64,000 nt of DNA from Ktedonobacterales bacterium. Lineage in GTDB: Bacteria; Chloroflexota; Ktedonobacteria; Ktedonobacterales; Ktedonobacteraceae. Both the position numbers and the translations under genes were made by a program. Below the pieces are notes generated by a model. The model ran no database searches, had not been told where the DNA came from, and was given only the letters and a program-made list of their open reading frames with translations. Positions 47,069-56,303 of this stretch are shown piece by piece. The stretch spans positions 1 to 64,000 of the forward strand of contig DAIDJF010000015.1 in NCBI GenBank assembly GCA_027451525.1, written 5' to 3'. How positions within the stretch are numbered: position 1 is the first letter of the stretch; the number at the start of each line of letters is the position of its first letter.

Positions 47069-47115
47069 AAAAAAGTATCAGCCAGATATGAAAAATGAAA
47101 AGGTTGATACTTTTT
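47069..47115. terminator. Bidirectional terminator between ggt-like and histidine kinase genes
   Basis: AAAAAGTATCA pairs with TGATACTTTTT across a loop of about 24 bases, A-run on one side and T-run on the other, between two convergent genes. Confidence 0.65.
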
Positions 47116-47156
47116 GCTGTATGGTGCCGGTTGTAATGCCGCAGCATCGAAAATTG

Positions 47157-49199
47157 TCAGGCTTGAAGTAGCGGCAATGTCAGGAAAAAGGTAGTGCCAA
47201 CGTTTTCCTGAGATGCAAACCAGAGCTGACCTTGATGCTGTTCCACGATTGCGCGGCAAAGATATAATCCCAGTCCTGTTCCGTTAATACCTGCTGCATG
47301 TGCATTGTCGGCACGCATAAAGCGACCGAAAATTTGAGATTGTTGATGCTGGGGAATGCCGATACCGTGGTCTTGAATACTAATTTCAACAGTAGCGTTC
47401 GTGTGTATTGCCAGTGAGACGAGGACCGCCCCGCCTTTCGGGCTGTACTTAATGGCATTAGTAAGGAGGTTAGTAAGAACCTGCTCAATGCGTTGTGGGT
47501 CAATGTTTGCGATGACATTGTGAAGGGAGGTGTTTATCTCTATTTGATGCAGAGAGGTTGTCTGTTGCAGGCGTTCAACGATGCGTTGAACTAGTGCGCT
47601 GAGATTGGTAGAAGTACGATGTAGGAAAAACTGACCTGCTTGTAAGCGTGTGACGTCAAGGAGATCAGTGGTCAGTGTGTTTAAGTGATCGGTGGCCTGT
47701 TCAATCTCTTGTAGCATCTCTTGTTGCCAATCAGCAAGCTGCGGGCCATGTCCACGTTGAGTTTGAAGAAGAAGTGTTCCGACGGCCCCTTTGAGGACCG
47801 CCAGGGGAGAACGTAGTTCGTGTGCAGCCACGCCAATAAATTCGTCTTTAAGATACTCAGCCTCTTTAAGCATACGGACATCCTGGTGAATGACCAGTGC
47901 TAATGGTTCTGATAGTTGCACGGTTGTTTGCAGTAGGGAAGGTTCCATTTGTTGCAAACTTTGCCAGTAGGGTGAGTCTAATGGGACTGCGTTGACCAAA
48001 ATGGGTATGCTGACGCCCGTCGATTGGCGGATGATCTCTTGATGTTGGATAACGATTTCTTTTTGTAAAAGGGCGCGTGTGGTGGCCCATGCTTGTTCAG
48101 GAAAAGGGCGGCCTTGCGCGTTGACGATGAGAATACCATGTGTGTCTAGAAATTCACGCATGGTTTGACCAACAGGCCATACAGCTCCCCATATGCTAGC
48201 GGCAGCTTTATTCGTAAGGAGGAGACGAGCATTATCGCCATGGACGACGTAGATGCTGGTGGGTAAGGCGTCGATAATGTGTTGGAGAAAGGAAAGTTGT
48301 TCCGTGACCGCCTGCATAGTATATGGTTTGTGTTCGTATTGGTCTGGACTGGTTACTTCGTGGTTGATCTCTAGTGTTGCATATGGTTGGTTTTGCTGAT
48401 CGCGTAAGAGAATTTGCTGACTACGAACGATGACCGTGGTTCCATCGCGGCGTGTGTGAGCCAATTCGCCTTCCCAATGACCCTCTTGTTCGAGACGCAT
48501 GTCTATAGCGACACGGCTGGCAGGAAAACGTGTTTTAAGGAGCGTATGAGAGATACGTCCGAGTGCCTCTTGCGTTGTCCAGCCATAGAGTTTTTCGGCT
48601 CCATGATTCCACAACTTGATGCGGCTGACAGGGTCACGCACAAGAATAGCGTCATGGGCAGCGTTGAGAAGTGCTGTTTGCATATTAAGGCGTTCGGCTT
48701 GTTTGGCTAAGGTGCGCTCGGTAAGGCGTTGTGTAGTGACATCGCGAATAGCGGCGATAGTGTGTAGGGCGTGCTCTAATAGGATGGGGCGCAGACTGAT
48801 GTCGATGGGAAACTCACTACCATCTTTGCGACGACCAAAAAGTTCTAGTCCCTGGCCCATAGGACGCAAGCGTGGTTGCGCAATATAGGAGTCACGATGA
48901 GCAACATGGGTGGCGCGAAAGCGTTCAGGAAGAAGAATTTCTAGTGACTGACCGATAAGCTCATCATATGAGTAGCCAAAGAGTTGGCTGGCTGTCTCAT
49001 TTACTTGACATATAATGCCTGTCGTACTCACTAGAAGTAAAGCATCTGGCGAGAGATGGAGCAGCGTCGTCATTTCTGCTGCAGAGACCGTCAGTGGTGG
49101 GTGTCCTGGTGTGGTCTTTTCTTGCTGAGGTGATAGTGTTTCAGGCTGTTTATCAGGGATATGGTGCTGAAAATTGAAGGCCTGTTCATCCATCAGCAT
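47157..49199 (-). CDS. Soluble PAS-domain sensor histidine kinase
   Basis: 680 residues with no transmembrane helix. Three PAS-like domains (about 45-160, 170-285, 290-430): the first has SPDALLLVSTTGIICQVNET and GRRKDGSEFPIDISL. The HisKA H-box AAHELRSPLAVLKGAVGTLL lies near 455 and the HATPase has TNLLTNAIKYSPKGG, DHGIGIPQHQQ and GTGLGLYLCRAIVEQH. No response regulator is adjacent, so it is an orphan kinase. Start: GGAG seven bases before the ATG. The signal is unknown, and no haem or flavin motif is evident. Confidence 0.93.
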   Translation of the reverse strand: MLMDEQAFNFQHHIPDKQPETLSPQQEKTTPGHPPLTVSAAEMTTLLHLSPDALLLVSTTGIICQVNETASQLFGYSYDELIGQSLEILLPERFRATHVAHRDSYIAQPRLRPMGQGLELFGRRKDGSEFPIDISLRPILLEHALHTIAAIRDVTTQRLTERTLAKQAERLNMQTALLNAAHDAILVRDPVSRIKLWNHGAEKLYGWTTQEALGRISHTLLKTRFPASRVAIDMRLEQEGHWEGELAHTRRDGTTVIVRSQQILLRDQQNQPYATLEINHEVTSPDQYEHKPYTMQAVTEQLSFLQHIIDALPTSIYVVHGDNARLLLTNKAAASIWGAVWPVGQTMREFLDTHGILIVNAQGRPFPEQAWATTRALLQKEIVIQHQEIIRQSTGVSIPILVNAVPLDSPYWQSLQQMEPSLLQTTVQLSEPLALVIHQDVRMLKEAEYLKDEFIGVAAHELRSPLAVLKGAVGTLLLQTQRGHGPQLADWQQEMLQEIEQATDHLNTLTTDLLDVTRLQAGQFFLHRTSTNLSALVQRIVERLQQTTSLHQIEINTSLHNVIANIDPQRIEQVLTNLLTNAIKYSPKGGAVLVSLAIHTNATVEISIQDHGIGIPQHQQSQIFGRFMRADNAHAAGINGTGLGLYLCRAIVEQHQGQLWFASQENVGTTFFLTLPLLQA

Positions 49200-49469
49200 G
49201 TATCACTCCTTTCGGATTTTGGTTGTAGGTGATTAGTGGTAATCAAGTCATCACGTAGTATATCACAAAACCCGTCTAGTGATTGCCTATGCTGAGGAAA
49301 AAGCTGGCATTATGGTGCTAGATGTAAAAACAGGCAGCAGAGATCCACATTTTAAGGAGGTCTGTCCTGTCCTGTGATATGCTATGCACAGGTTAACCCA
49401 GTTGATGTTGTGCGCGACTGGAGGATTTCGGAGAGTGAAACGAAAGAGATAGTAGGAGGCGAGAAACAC

Positions 49470-50372
49470 ATGTCAGAGATGAAGCTACACGAGGAAGAGG
49501 GTTTTGTGCCTGTAGAGGATGGTTACAAGGTTTGGTATTGGAGTATAGGTGGTGGAGATAAAGAAGAACATATCCCTTTAATTGTTTTGCATGGTGGGCC
49601 GGGTGTGCCACATGACTATCTGGAAAATCTCAAGGCATTGGCATCTGAGCAGCAGCGTGTTATTTTTTACGATCAACTAGGGTGTGGACATTCAGATCAG
49701 CCAAATGAGCCGGAACGCTGGCAGGTACAGCGTTTTGTGGAAGAGGTAGATATGGTGCGTAGGGCTTTGGGATTGGAGCGGGTGCATATTTTAGGGCAAT
49801 CCTGGGGTGGAATGCTGGCAATTGAATATGCATTGACACAGCCTAAAGGGTTAGTGAGTCTGGTGCTTGCGAATACGACAGCGAGCATCCCCTTATGGAT
49901 TGCGGAAGCCAACCGTTTGCGTAACGAGTTGCCGCTGGAGGTGAATGCGGTACTGACGCAGCATGAGGAGGCGGGGACGACGGATAGTCAGGAGTATCAT
50001 GATGCAATGGATGTTTTTTATGAGCGTCATGTGTTGCGAGTGAAACCGATGCCTGACTATGTGCAACGGAGTTTTGATGGTATTGGACAGGTATATCTGA
50101 CGATGAATGGACCGAGCGAGTTTCATGTGATAGGGGTGATCAAGGATTGGGATCGCACGGCACGTTTGGGCGAGATAAAAGTGCCAACGCTGATTATCTC
50201 TGGTCGGTATGATGAGTCGACGCCGATGATTAACGAAATATTGCATCGTGGTATTGCTGGTTCAGAGTGGGTGTTGCTGGAGAACAGTTCGCATCTTGCT
50301 CACGTCGAGGAGCCAGAGTTGTACATGCAGACGGTACAGAAGTTTTTAGCGCATGTGGAACAAGAAGCGTAA
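49470..50372 (+). CDS. Proline iminopeptidase-type alpha/beta hydrolase
   Basis: About 300 residues. HGGPG motif (LIVLHGGPGVPHDYLENLKA), DQLGCGHSDQP, nucleophile elbow ILGQSWGGMLAIEYAL, and late Asp (GRYDESTPM) and His (NSSHLAHVEEPELY). These are diagnostic for the proline iminopeptidase / tricorn-associated aminopeptidase family, which removes N-terminal residues from short peptides. The ORF begins at 49374, but AGGAGG ten bases before ATG 49470 fits the family N-terminus. It ends at a terminator shared with the next, convergent gene. Confidence 0.93.
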   Translation: MSEMKLHEEEGFVPVEDGYKVWYWSIGGGDKEEHIPLIVLHGGPGVPHDYLENLKALASEQQRVIFYDQLGCGHSDQPNEPERWQVQRFVEEVDMVRRALGLERVHILGQSWGGMLAIEYALTQPKGLVSLVLANTTASIPLWIAEANRLRNELPLEVNAVLTQHEEAGTTDSQEYHDAMDVFYERHVLRVKPMPDYVQRSFDGIGQVYLTMNGPSEFHVIGVIKDWDRTARLGEIKVPTLIISGRYDESTPMINEILHRGIAGSEWVLLENSSHLAHVEEPELYMQTVQKFLAHVEQEA

Positions 50373-50391
50373 CTAGTTAGTAGTTGTGATG

Positions 50392-50426
50392 GCGTATCCC
50401 TCTGGTTATTATCGTGAGGGATACGC
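50392..50426. terminator. Hairpin between convergent genes
   Basis: GCGTATCCCTC pairs perfectly with GAGGGATACGC (11 bp), followed by a T-rich stretch, between the iminopeptidase and the phosphatase genes. Confidence 0.75.
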
Positions 50427-50431
50427 TCTAT

Positions 50432-51022
50432 TTATTGATCTTTTTGTGATGTAAAGGGAATAATGGAACGTTCAAGTTGGTGCGCTGTAACCTGATAGTG
50501 CCAGATCGGTATTGTTTTCCACTCCCAAGGTGTATTCACAATTTCTTCCACAGAAGTGTTACCACACCAGTAGGCGATGCCGTAACGTGTTGCTCGATGT
50601 CCGATAACGATAAGCGTTTTCCCGTCATAAACATCAAACGCGGAGCGTAAGAACTCCCCGACTCTCTGTATAACCATCAATGCGCTTTCTCCGTTGGGGA
50701 AGGGGTTAATGATGCGTTGTGGAAACTCTTGTTCTACCTTCGCGGTAGGAGATTGGGTCATGTCTCCATAGTCGTATTCACGGAGGCGTTTATCGGGTAT
50801 AAGAGGTATTGCACGGTGCGAGAAGGCGATATGGGCGGTAGAGGTAGCGCGTTGGAGATCAGAGTGGAATACAGCATCAATTTTTTCATCAGCGTAGTGT
50901 TGGCCCAGTATGTATGCTTGTTGTTGACCAAGAGCGGAGAGTGGTACATCAGCGTGACCAGAGGCGCGCCCTGCCTCGTTATCGATGCTAGTTGAGTGGG
51001 GAGAATAGAAGAGTGATAACAT
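50432..51022 (-). CDS. Histidine phosphatase superfamily protein (phosphoglycerate-mutase-like)
   Basis: 196 residues. The catalytic RHG motif is altered at the N-terminus: LFYSPHSTSIDNEAGRASGH instead of the usual RHGET. The rest is typical: DVPLSALGQQQAYILGQHYA, FHSDLQRATSTAHIAF, LREYDYGDM and the late catalytic His in LIVIGHRATRYGI. The first position reads S-P-H-S where the family has R-H-G, so the His is kept but the Arg is not. AGGAG before the ATG. Phosphatase activity is uncertain because of this change. Confidence 0.82.
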   Translation of the reverse strand: MLSLFYSPHSTSIDNEAGRASGHADVPLSALGQQQAYILGQHYADEKIDAVFHSDLQRATSTAHIAFSHRAIPLIPDKRLREYDYGDMTQSPTAKVEQEFPQRIINPFPNGESALMVIQRVGEFLRSAFDVYDGKTLIVIGHRATRYGIAYWCGNTSVEEIVNTPWEWKTIPIWHYQVTAHQLERSIIPFTSQKDQ

Positions 51023-51355
51023 GTCTTACTCCTATGAACTGATTTGTTATGCCCGAAAAAGGTATACATGGATTTAATGTAGGGATTATAGCATAGTGTA
51101 ACATAATTGCCGACGTAATCGTGTTTAGGAAAATAAATGGAGCCTCCCTGGTTGGTAATGTTTGTTATGGTGCTTGTGAGATGAGCAGAGTGTATAAACT
51201 GTAGTATAAATTGTAACTAAATAGCTACCTTTTGGTCATATAATAATAATATATTAATGGTATTATTACTTATATCAGCAGAAAACATCCTATAGTGTGG
51301 TGGATGGTCTAGTGTTCTATAAACGCATATAAACATGATTTTGGAGGTTTTGCCC
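51023..51355. promoter_or_regulatory. AT-rich divergent intergenic region
   Basis: About 330 bases. The core (about 51200-51280) is very AT-rich, with AATAATA...TATTATT dyad repeats. It likely holds the promoters of the divergent phosphatase and stress-type genes, but I cannot fix a hexamer pair with confidence. No gene seen. Confidence 0.45.
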
Positions 51356-51790
51356 GTGAAATATGTAGAAACATTCCAAGAGTTAGTGCCAGTTTCCTCA
51401 GAGCGAACATTTCCTGGCGGCTCTTTTCCGCGTCAATATATTCATTGTGTAGTGAACGAACTTCGTGATGCAGTCCACGCGGTTCTGGCATTGCGCGCTG
51501 TTGGTTGTCGTGCTAGCGAAATTCATGTCATGGCGAGTTGGGACTTTGTGGAGGCGGTTGAACGCAAGCGGCAGCGGCAAGGAGTAATGGGCCGTCTGGT
51601 GGGATATATTACGTCGTTTTTGGATGAAGGTTTAGGGGATGTCTACCTGAAAGCAGCACAACAGGGGAAACATATTGTGTATGTTCGGTTATCAGGAGGA
51701 CATACTGTTGAGAGGATCAAAGATGTATTAATTTCACATAATGCTTCTCTTTTGAAGCATGTAGATATGTGGCTGGTGACAGATTTGTAA
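51356..51790 (+). CDS. Small protein resembling general-stress/flavin-less membrane-associated domain
   Basis: About 144 residues. The pattern FPRQYIHCVVNELRDAVHAV followed by ALRAVGCRASEIHVMAS resembles the general-stress protein 17M-like alpha/beta domain, where a YxxxxEAxxAIxxL segment leads into a GYxxxDIxVxA strand. The C-terminal part (IVYVRLSGGHTVERIKDVLI) adds a short ferredoxin-like piece. Start is GTG 51356 with GGAGG eight bases upstream; the ATG at 51335 would lack a site. Function unknown. Confidence 0.72.
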   Translation: MKYVETFQELVPVSSERTFPGGSFPRQYIHCVVNELRDAVHAVLALRAVGCRASEIHVMASWDFVEAVERKRQRQGVMGRLVGYITSFLDEGLGDVYLKAAQQGKHIVYVRLSGGHTVERIKDVLISHNASLLKHVDMWLVTDL

Positions 51791-51944
51791 AGGCATGAGA
51801 ACAACAAAATCGCGTTGTGTGGATATGATGTAGGAAAAGATGAGCAGTTATGCGGGGCGAGTTGACGAAGTTGATGTTTGAGGAGTTGGCTGTGATATAC
51901 TTGATGGAGAAGCCAGTACCTTGAATAAGACGAGGAGGCACTCC

Positions 51945-52268
51945 GTGGAGCAGCAGAAACCGCATATTCGCTATGATGAATTTGCGACACAATTCACATC
52001 TGTTTTGCATCAGCATTGGTCAGACATACTCCTGATTGTCAATCGTCAGTCGCCCCGGGTAGCTACGTTGCTACGAGCTTCAGTGCCCTCTGGTCTCAGG
52101 CGCATAGATGGGGCGTGGTGTATTCGGGTAATGGCTAAACGTGCGGTACGGCGTGAGAGGCTGAATCAGCCGCATGATAATGAAATCGTGGCTCAGGCGA
52201 TACGACTATGGGCGCATTCAGCCGCGCAACTCAAATTGCCGCGTGTGACGGTTGATTTTGAGTCATAG
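51945..52268 (+). CDS. Small protein of unknown function, weakly like a DnaX C-terminal domain
   Basis: About 107 residues. The layout FTSVLHQHWSDILLIVNRQS, RVATLLRASVPSGLRRIDGA, CIRVMAKRAVRRERL, followed by a helix and the strand LPRVTVDFE, resembles the C-terminal tau-type domain found in DNA polymerase III gamma/tau of some phyla, here alone. The match is by pattern only. GTG 51945 has GAGGAGG six bases upstream, better than the TTG at 51921. Followed closely by the M48 protease gene. Confidence 0.62.
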   Translation: MEQQKPHIRYDEFATQFTSVLHQHWSDILLIVNRQSPRVATLLRASVPSGLRRIDGAWCIRVMAKRAVRRERLNQPHDNEIVAQAIRLWAHSAAQLKLPRVTVDFES

Positions 52269-52297
52269 GAGCCTGGGCGAAAAAGGAGCCAGGTTGT

Positions 52298-53302
52298 ATG
52301 TCTACAGCTCAACCGAAGGCACGACGGCGTTTTCCAGGTCTTGACGCGGCAGCCCTTCAGCATCCCTATGATCGTGCTGCTCTAGGTGCGTTGCAAAGAG
52401 TACCGGGGCTAGATATTGTTGTGCGAAAATTTATCGAGCTATTCCCTGAACGTGTTGCGTATATTCAAAATGTGGCACAGACAGTAAAGGTGACGCCGAC
52501 GCAATGTAGCCAGTTGTATGCACAGCTTCAAGAAGCGTGTGCCATTTTGGATATGCGTGAGCCAGAATTGTACGTGGCGCAATATCCTGTGCCAAATGCC
52601 TATACCAGTGGACATGACCATCCCTATATTGTTGTGACAACGGGTCTGCTTGACCTGATGAGCGAAGATGAAATCACAGCTGTTATTGCACATGAACTAG
52701 GCCATATCAAATCGGGCCATGTGTTGTATAAAACGATGGCGCGTGGTATTAGTTTTCTGCTCACTATCGTTGGCGATTTAACGCTGGGGATCGGGCGTCT
52801 TGTAGGGCGTTCGCTAGAAGCTGCATTGCTGGAATGGGATAGGAAATCAGAATTTTCGGCAGACCGTGCGGCGTTGTTGGTTGTGCAAGATCCGCAAGTG
52901 ATGCTTTCATTAATGATGAAGTTTGCAGGTGGAACGCTTTTTCAGCGTAATCAATTGGATACTCATGAATTTCTCAAGCAGGCAGATTTGTATGAAGAGG
53001 TAGATGCGAGCCTGCTAGACCGTGTTTATAAGATGTTTCTAGTCGCGTCTGTAAGTCATCCGCTTACGATTGTACGTGCCCGTGAGATTCTGCGCTGGTC
53101 TGAAAGTCGAGAGTATAAGGATATTATAGAGGGGCGTTATCCACGTATGGCGAGCGAGAGTAAAGGAAAAGGCGTAAAAGGGGAAAGTGGAAAGAATACT
53201 GGTGAAAAAGTCAGTGGAAGTGGCCTCTATCGTTGTCCTCATTGTGGGCGTGAGCAAACAAATCAGCGTTTTTGTAGTCTCTGTGGCGGAGCAATTTCAT
53301 GA
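52298..53302 (+). CDS. M48 family zinc metallopeptidase with C-terminal zinc ribbon
   Basis: 334 residues. HELGH at 132-136 with SGHVLYK after it, and the third ligand region ESEFSADRAALLV-type (KSEFSADRAALLVV near 188). One hydrophobic segment (SFLLTIVGDLTLGIGRLVG) lies between. A charged linker leads to a zinc-ribbon at the very end (CPHCGREQTNQRFCSLCGG). M48 proteases of the HtpX/YugP-like kind act in membrane protein quality control. AAGGAG nine bases before ATG. Overlaps the next gene by ATGA. Confidence 0.92.
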   Translation: MSTAQPKARRRFPGLDAAALQHPYDRAALGALQRVPGLDIVVRKFIELFPERVAYIQNVAQTVKVTPTQCSQLYAQLQEACAILDMREPELYVAQYPVPNAYTSGHDHPYIVVTTGLLDLMSEDEITAVIAHELGHIKSGHVLYKTMARGISFLLTIVGDLTLGIGRLVGRSLEAALLEWDRKSEFSADRAALLVVQDPQVMLSLMMKFAGGTLFQRNQLDTHEFLKQADLYEEVDASLLDRVYKMFLVASVSHPLTIVRAREILRWSESREYKDIIEGRYPRMASESKGKGVKGESGKNTGEKVSGSGLYRCPHCGREQTNQRFCSLCGGAIS

Positions 53303-54204
53303 ATAAAGAGAGGTTGGGAACCTCTTCGCGTTTCATCGGCTATCTGATGGTCTTCAGCGCATCGCTCCTTTTTGGCTTCAACGGAAATTTATCGCGTCTC
53401 CTCTTCGACGAGGGTATAACACCTGTCACCCTCGTCGAATTTCGTATGCTCATCGGAGGAATATGTCTGCTGGCTGTGTTGGTAGTAGGATGGAGAAAAG
53501 GACTTAAATTACCAAGGCGGCAATGGGGTTGGATTGTTGCTTTCGGTCTGTCGTTGGCGATGGTCACGTATACCTATTTTGTGGCGATTAGCCGTTTGCC
53601 TATTGCAATTGCACTTGTGATTCAGTTTAGTGCGACCGCGTGGATGACGTTGGGAGGGGCTGTGTGGAAAAAACGCTGGCCTTCTCCACAGATGCTGGTA
53701 GCATTATTTTTGACTTTTGGGGGCGTGCTGCTATTAACTGAAATCTGGCGAGCGCATTTAAACGGATTGGATAGTTTTGGTCTGCTTTTTGCCAATCTAG
53801 CACTCATCGCGTATATTGTCTATCTTCTACTTGGACGGCGTGTGGGACGTGACATTCCCTCGTTGACATCGACAACGTATGGTGCTCTAGTGGCGGCAGT
53901 TTTTTGGTTGTGTGTGCAACCTCCCTGGGAGATTCCTGCCAGTACCTGGACACCACATAACCTATTGCTCATCACGCTTGTGGGTATTTTAGGGATGGCT
54001 GTGCCGTTCTCGTTGACGTTAGGGGCACTGCGGCGGATTGATGCGACGCGTGTTGGTATAGTGGGGATGATGGAGTTGGTTGCAGCGGGAATCATTGCCT
54101 ATTTCTGGCTGGGGCAGCATCTAGATTTCTGGCAAATTGGTGGTTGCCTGTTCGTGATGATCGGTGTGACCGTGTTACAATACGAAAAGCCACAGGCAGT
54201 TTGA
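53299..54204 (+). CDS. EamA/DMT-superfamily transporter
   Basis: 301 residues with ten hydrophobic segments forming two EamA repeats (first: FIGYLMVFSASLLFGFNGNL...; second: LDSFGLLFANLALIAYIVYL...). Conserved PIAIALVIQFSATAWM and RIDATRVGIVGMMELVAAGI segments. Family members export amino acids or other small metabolites. The substrate cannot be inferred. Starts in an ATGA overlap with the M48 gene and so is probably translated with it. Confidence 0.93.
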   Translation: MNKERLGTSSRFIGYLMVFSASLLFGFNGNLSRLLFDEGITPVTLVEFRMLIGGICLLAVLVVGWRKGLKLPRRQWGWIVAFGLSLAMVTYTYFVAISRLPIAIALVIQFSATAWMTLGGAVWKKRWPSPQMLVALFLTFGGVLLLTEIWRAHLNGLDSFGLLFANLALIAYIVYLLLGRRVGRDIPSLTSTTYGALVAAVFWLCVQPPWEIPASTWTPHNLLLITLVGILGMAVPFSLTLGALRRIDATRVGIVGMMELVAAGIIAYFWLGQHLDFWQIGGCLFVMIGVTVLQYEKPQAV

Positions 54205-54225
54205 TATAGAGGAGGTAGTTTACTC

Positions 54226-55167
54226 ATGACACTTGATCCGCAGGTGCAGGTATTATTGGAACAGATAGCCGCCGCAGGCAGACCTCCACGCTTTGCTATA
54301 CCATTGGAGGAGGCACGCGCGCTTAGTATCGCCAATGCTGCCGCGCTGAATGGGCAACCAGAAGCTGTTAAACATGTTGAAGATAAGATGATTCCAGGCC
54401 CAGGAAGTGATATTCCTGTGCGTGTATATACCCCTGAGGGGACTGGTCCATTTCCTGCACTGGTATTTTTTCATGGAGGTGGCTGGGTTCTCTCAAATCT
54501 TGATACGCACGATGGGATTTGCCGCCAGCTGGCGAATAAAGGTGGTTGTGTGGTTGTCAATGTGGATTATCGTCTTGCGCCAGAGCATAAGTTTCCTGCC
54601 GCGCCGGAGGATTGTTTCGCGGCGACGGAGTGGGTAGCGAACAATGCGTCGTCGCTCAATGTTGATCCCAAGCGTATTGCGGTTGGCGGAGATAGTGCTG
54701 GCGGCAATCTGGCGACTGTGGTCGCTTTGATGGCGCATGAGCATGGTGGACCAGCACTGGTCTATCAATTACTGATCTATCCAGTTACGGATTATCACAC
54801 GCCAGGTACGCGTTCGTATGTTGAGAAGAGCGAAGGGTATAATTTGTCACGTGATGATATGGTCTGGTTCTGGGGCCAATATCTTTCTGATGAGGCTGAA
54901 GCGTACCATCCGTATGCCTCACCGCTACGCGCAGAGAGTTTGCGCGGCTTACCACCCGCGTTCATCATTACTGCAGAACATGACCCATTGCGTGATGAGG
55001 GAGAAGCCTACGCTGCGCGTTTGCAGGCTGAAGGGGTGACCACGGTTCTCAAGCGTTTTCCTGGTGTGATTCATGGGTTCTTCAATATGTCTGGTGTAAT
55101 TGACCTGGGAAAGCAGGCAATTGCTGATGCGGGGGCGGCATTGCGTGAGGCATTTGCACATATCTAA
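54226..55167 (+). CDS. Hormone-sensitive-lipase family esterase
   Basis: 313 residues. HSL family IV signature: FFHGGGWVLSNLDTHDG oxyanion motif, nucleophile elbow VGGDSAGGNLA, Asp in AEHDPLRDEGEAY and His in VIHGFFNM. All catalytic residues present, length typical. The family hydrolyses short to medium acyl esters. GAGGAGG ten bases before ATG. Follows the EamA gene by 21 bases and is closed by a perfect hairpin. Confidence 0.95.
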   Translation: MTLDPQVQVLLEQIAAAGRPPRFAIPLEEARALSIANAAALNGQPEAVKHVEDKMIPGPGSDIPVRVYTPEGTGPFPALVFFHGGGWVLSNLDTHDGICRQLANKGGCVVVNVDYRLAPEHKFPAAPEDCFAATEWVANNASSLNVDPKRIAVGGDSAGGNLATVVALMAHEHGGPALVYQLLIYPVTDYHTPGTRSYVEKSEGYNLSRDDMVWFWGQYLSDEAEAYHPYASPLRAESLRGLPPAFIITAEHDPLRDEGEAYAARLQAEGVTTVLKRFPGVIHGFFNMSGVIDLGKQAIADAGAALREAFAHI

Positions 55168-55207
55168 GACGGAAACCTTTATGGGCTACCATCCACTCCA
55201 ACAGCGA

Positions 55208-55257
55208 AGATGGAATTGCAAGATGTTTTCAGCCGATATCTTGCAATTCCATCTTTT
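55208..55257 (+). terminator. Perfect 17-bp hairpin terminator
   Basis: AGATGGAATTGCAAGAT pairs with ATCTTGCAATTCCATCT, 13-base loop, followed by TTTT. Terminates the M48-EamA-esterase unit. Confidence 0.85.
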
Positions 55258-55336
55258 GTGCCTGATCTTTTCTTTCTCCAACAGTGCTTCAGCCTGATTT
55301 CGGGGCCGATGTAGTTGTGCGAAAGGCTGTCAAAGA

Positions 55337-56074
55337 TTACAGCGCATGTAAGGTGAAAATACCATGTGGGCCATGATAAGCTGCATGGTTCAGCTTTTGC
55401 ATAATAGCCGGAGTGAGAAGGGTTGCTCTGCGTAAGGCATTAGGTCCTTCTACATGAACTGCATAGAGGCGAAGGATATCGTTCTCGGCATCATAGGCAT
55501 ACATGGGCGAACCACTATTTCCTGGAAACGTTTCATGTAAATGGGAAAGTGTGTTGTATTGGAGAGCGATTCCTTCTACTGGTAGATAGTCAACCCACAT
55601 TTCGCCTGGATGATTTCCAGGGAAACCCACGAGTGTTAAGTCTTGCCCAATTAAGTTTGTGTTGTTAACTGTTTGCATCGTAAAATAGAATGGAACGTGA
55701 ACAGGCCCTGCGAGATTGACCAAGCCTATATCCCATTCTGTCTCACCCTCTACATACCGATTTCTGTTGTTATACTGAGCCACGTAGAAAGCGCAGTTGG
55801 CATTGATGAAGGGTGTCTGCCCGGCTACGGGACCTGTTACTACAGGCATAGCACCCTGGTTCCAGCCTGGGTAGAAACGAATTCCGTCGGCTTGGTGTTG
55901 GTTGCGAACATCGATCAAATTGTGTCCACATGTTAAGACCTGGTGGTTGTTGACGAGCGCACCAGACCCCGAATACCAGTTCCCATCGGTAAAGTGCATC
56001 ATGAGCAATCCAACAGCTGAATAAGGAGGTCTCTGACTTTCAGTTGCACCGACTCTGCGTTGTCCGCCGATCAT
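55337..56074 (-). CDS. Trypsin-like (V8/glutamyl-endopeptidase type) serine protease
   Basis: About 245 residues. Catalytic triad visible: His in VLTCGHNLID, Asp in EWDIGLVNLAG and Ser in FPGNSGSPMYAYD. The arrangement is that of bacterial glutamyl endopeptidase-like proteases. No signal peptide at either start, so a cytoplasmic or leaderless-secreted protein. AAAGGAG six bases before ATG 56074 favours the shorter form over the ORF start at 56104. It converges on the esterase gene across the hairpin at 55208. Confidence 0.88.
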   Translation of the reverse strand: MIGGQRRVGATESQRPPYSAVGLLMMHFTDGNWYSGSGALVNNHQVLTCGHNLIDVRNQHQADGIRFYPGWNQGAMPVVTGPVAGQTPFINANCAFYVAQYNNRNRYVEGETEWDIGLVNLAGPVHVPFYFTMQTVNNTNLIGQDLTLVGFPGNHPGEMWVDYLPVEGIALQYNTLSHLHETFPGNSGSPMYAYDAENDILRLYAVHVEGPNALRRATLLTPAIMQKLNHAAYHGPHGIFTLHAL

Positions 56075-56303
56075 TGTTTGCTCCTTTGCGTTGCTATCGA
56101 GCAACGGTAAGCATGTGCAAGAATATCTATGGGAGGACGTTTATTGTTCAGTGTACTGAATAAATGAGCACGCTGTCAAGGACGTTAGTAGTATGCTAGT
56201 ATGATTACTCATGCGTATGATTTGATGAATGAAATAATGAGCTTTGATATGGTATACTTCGTTGAAGTTACTCTTGTTGTTCTTAATTAAGGAGGACAGA
56301 GAC

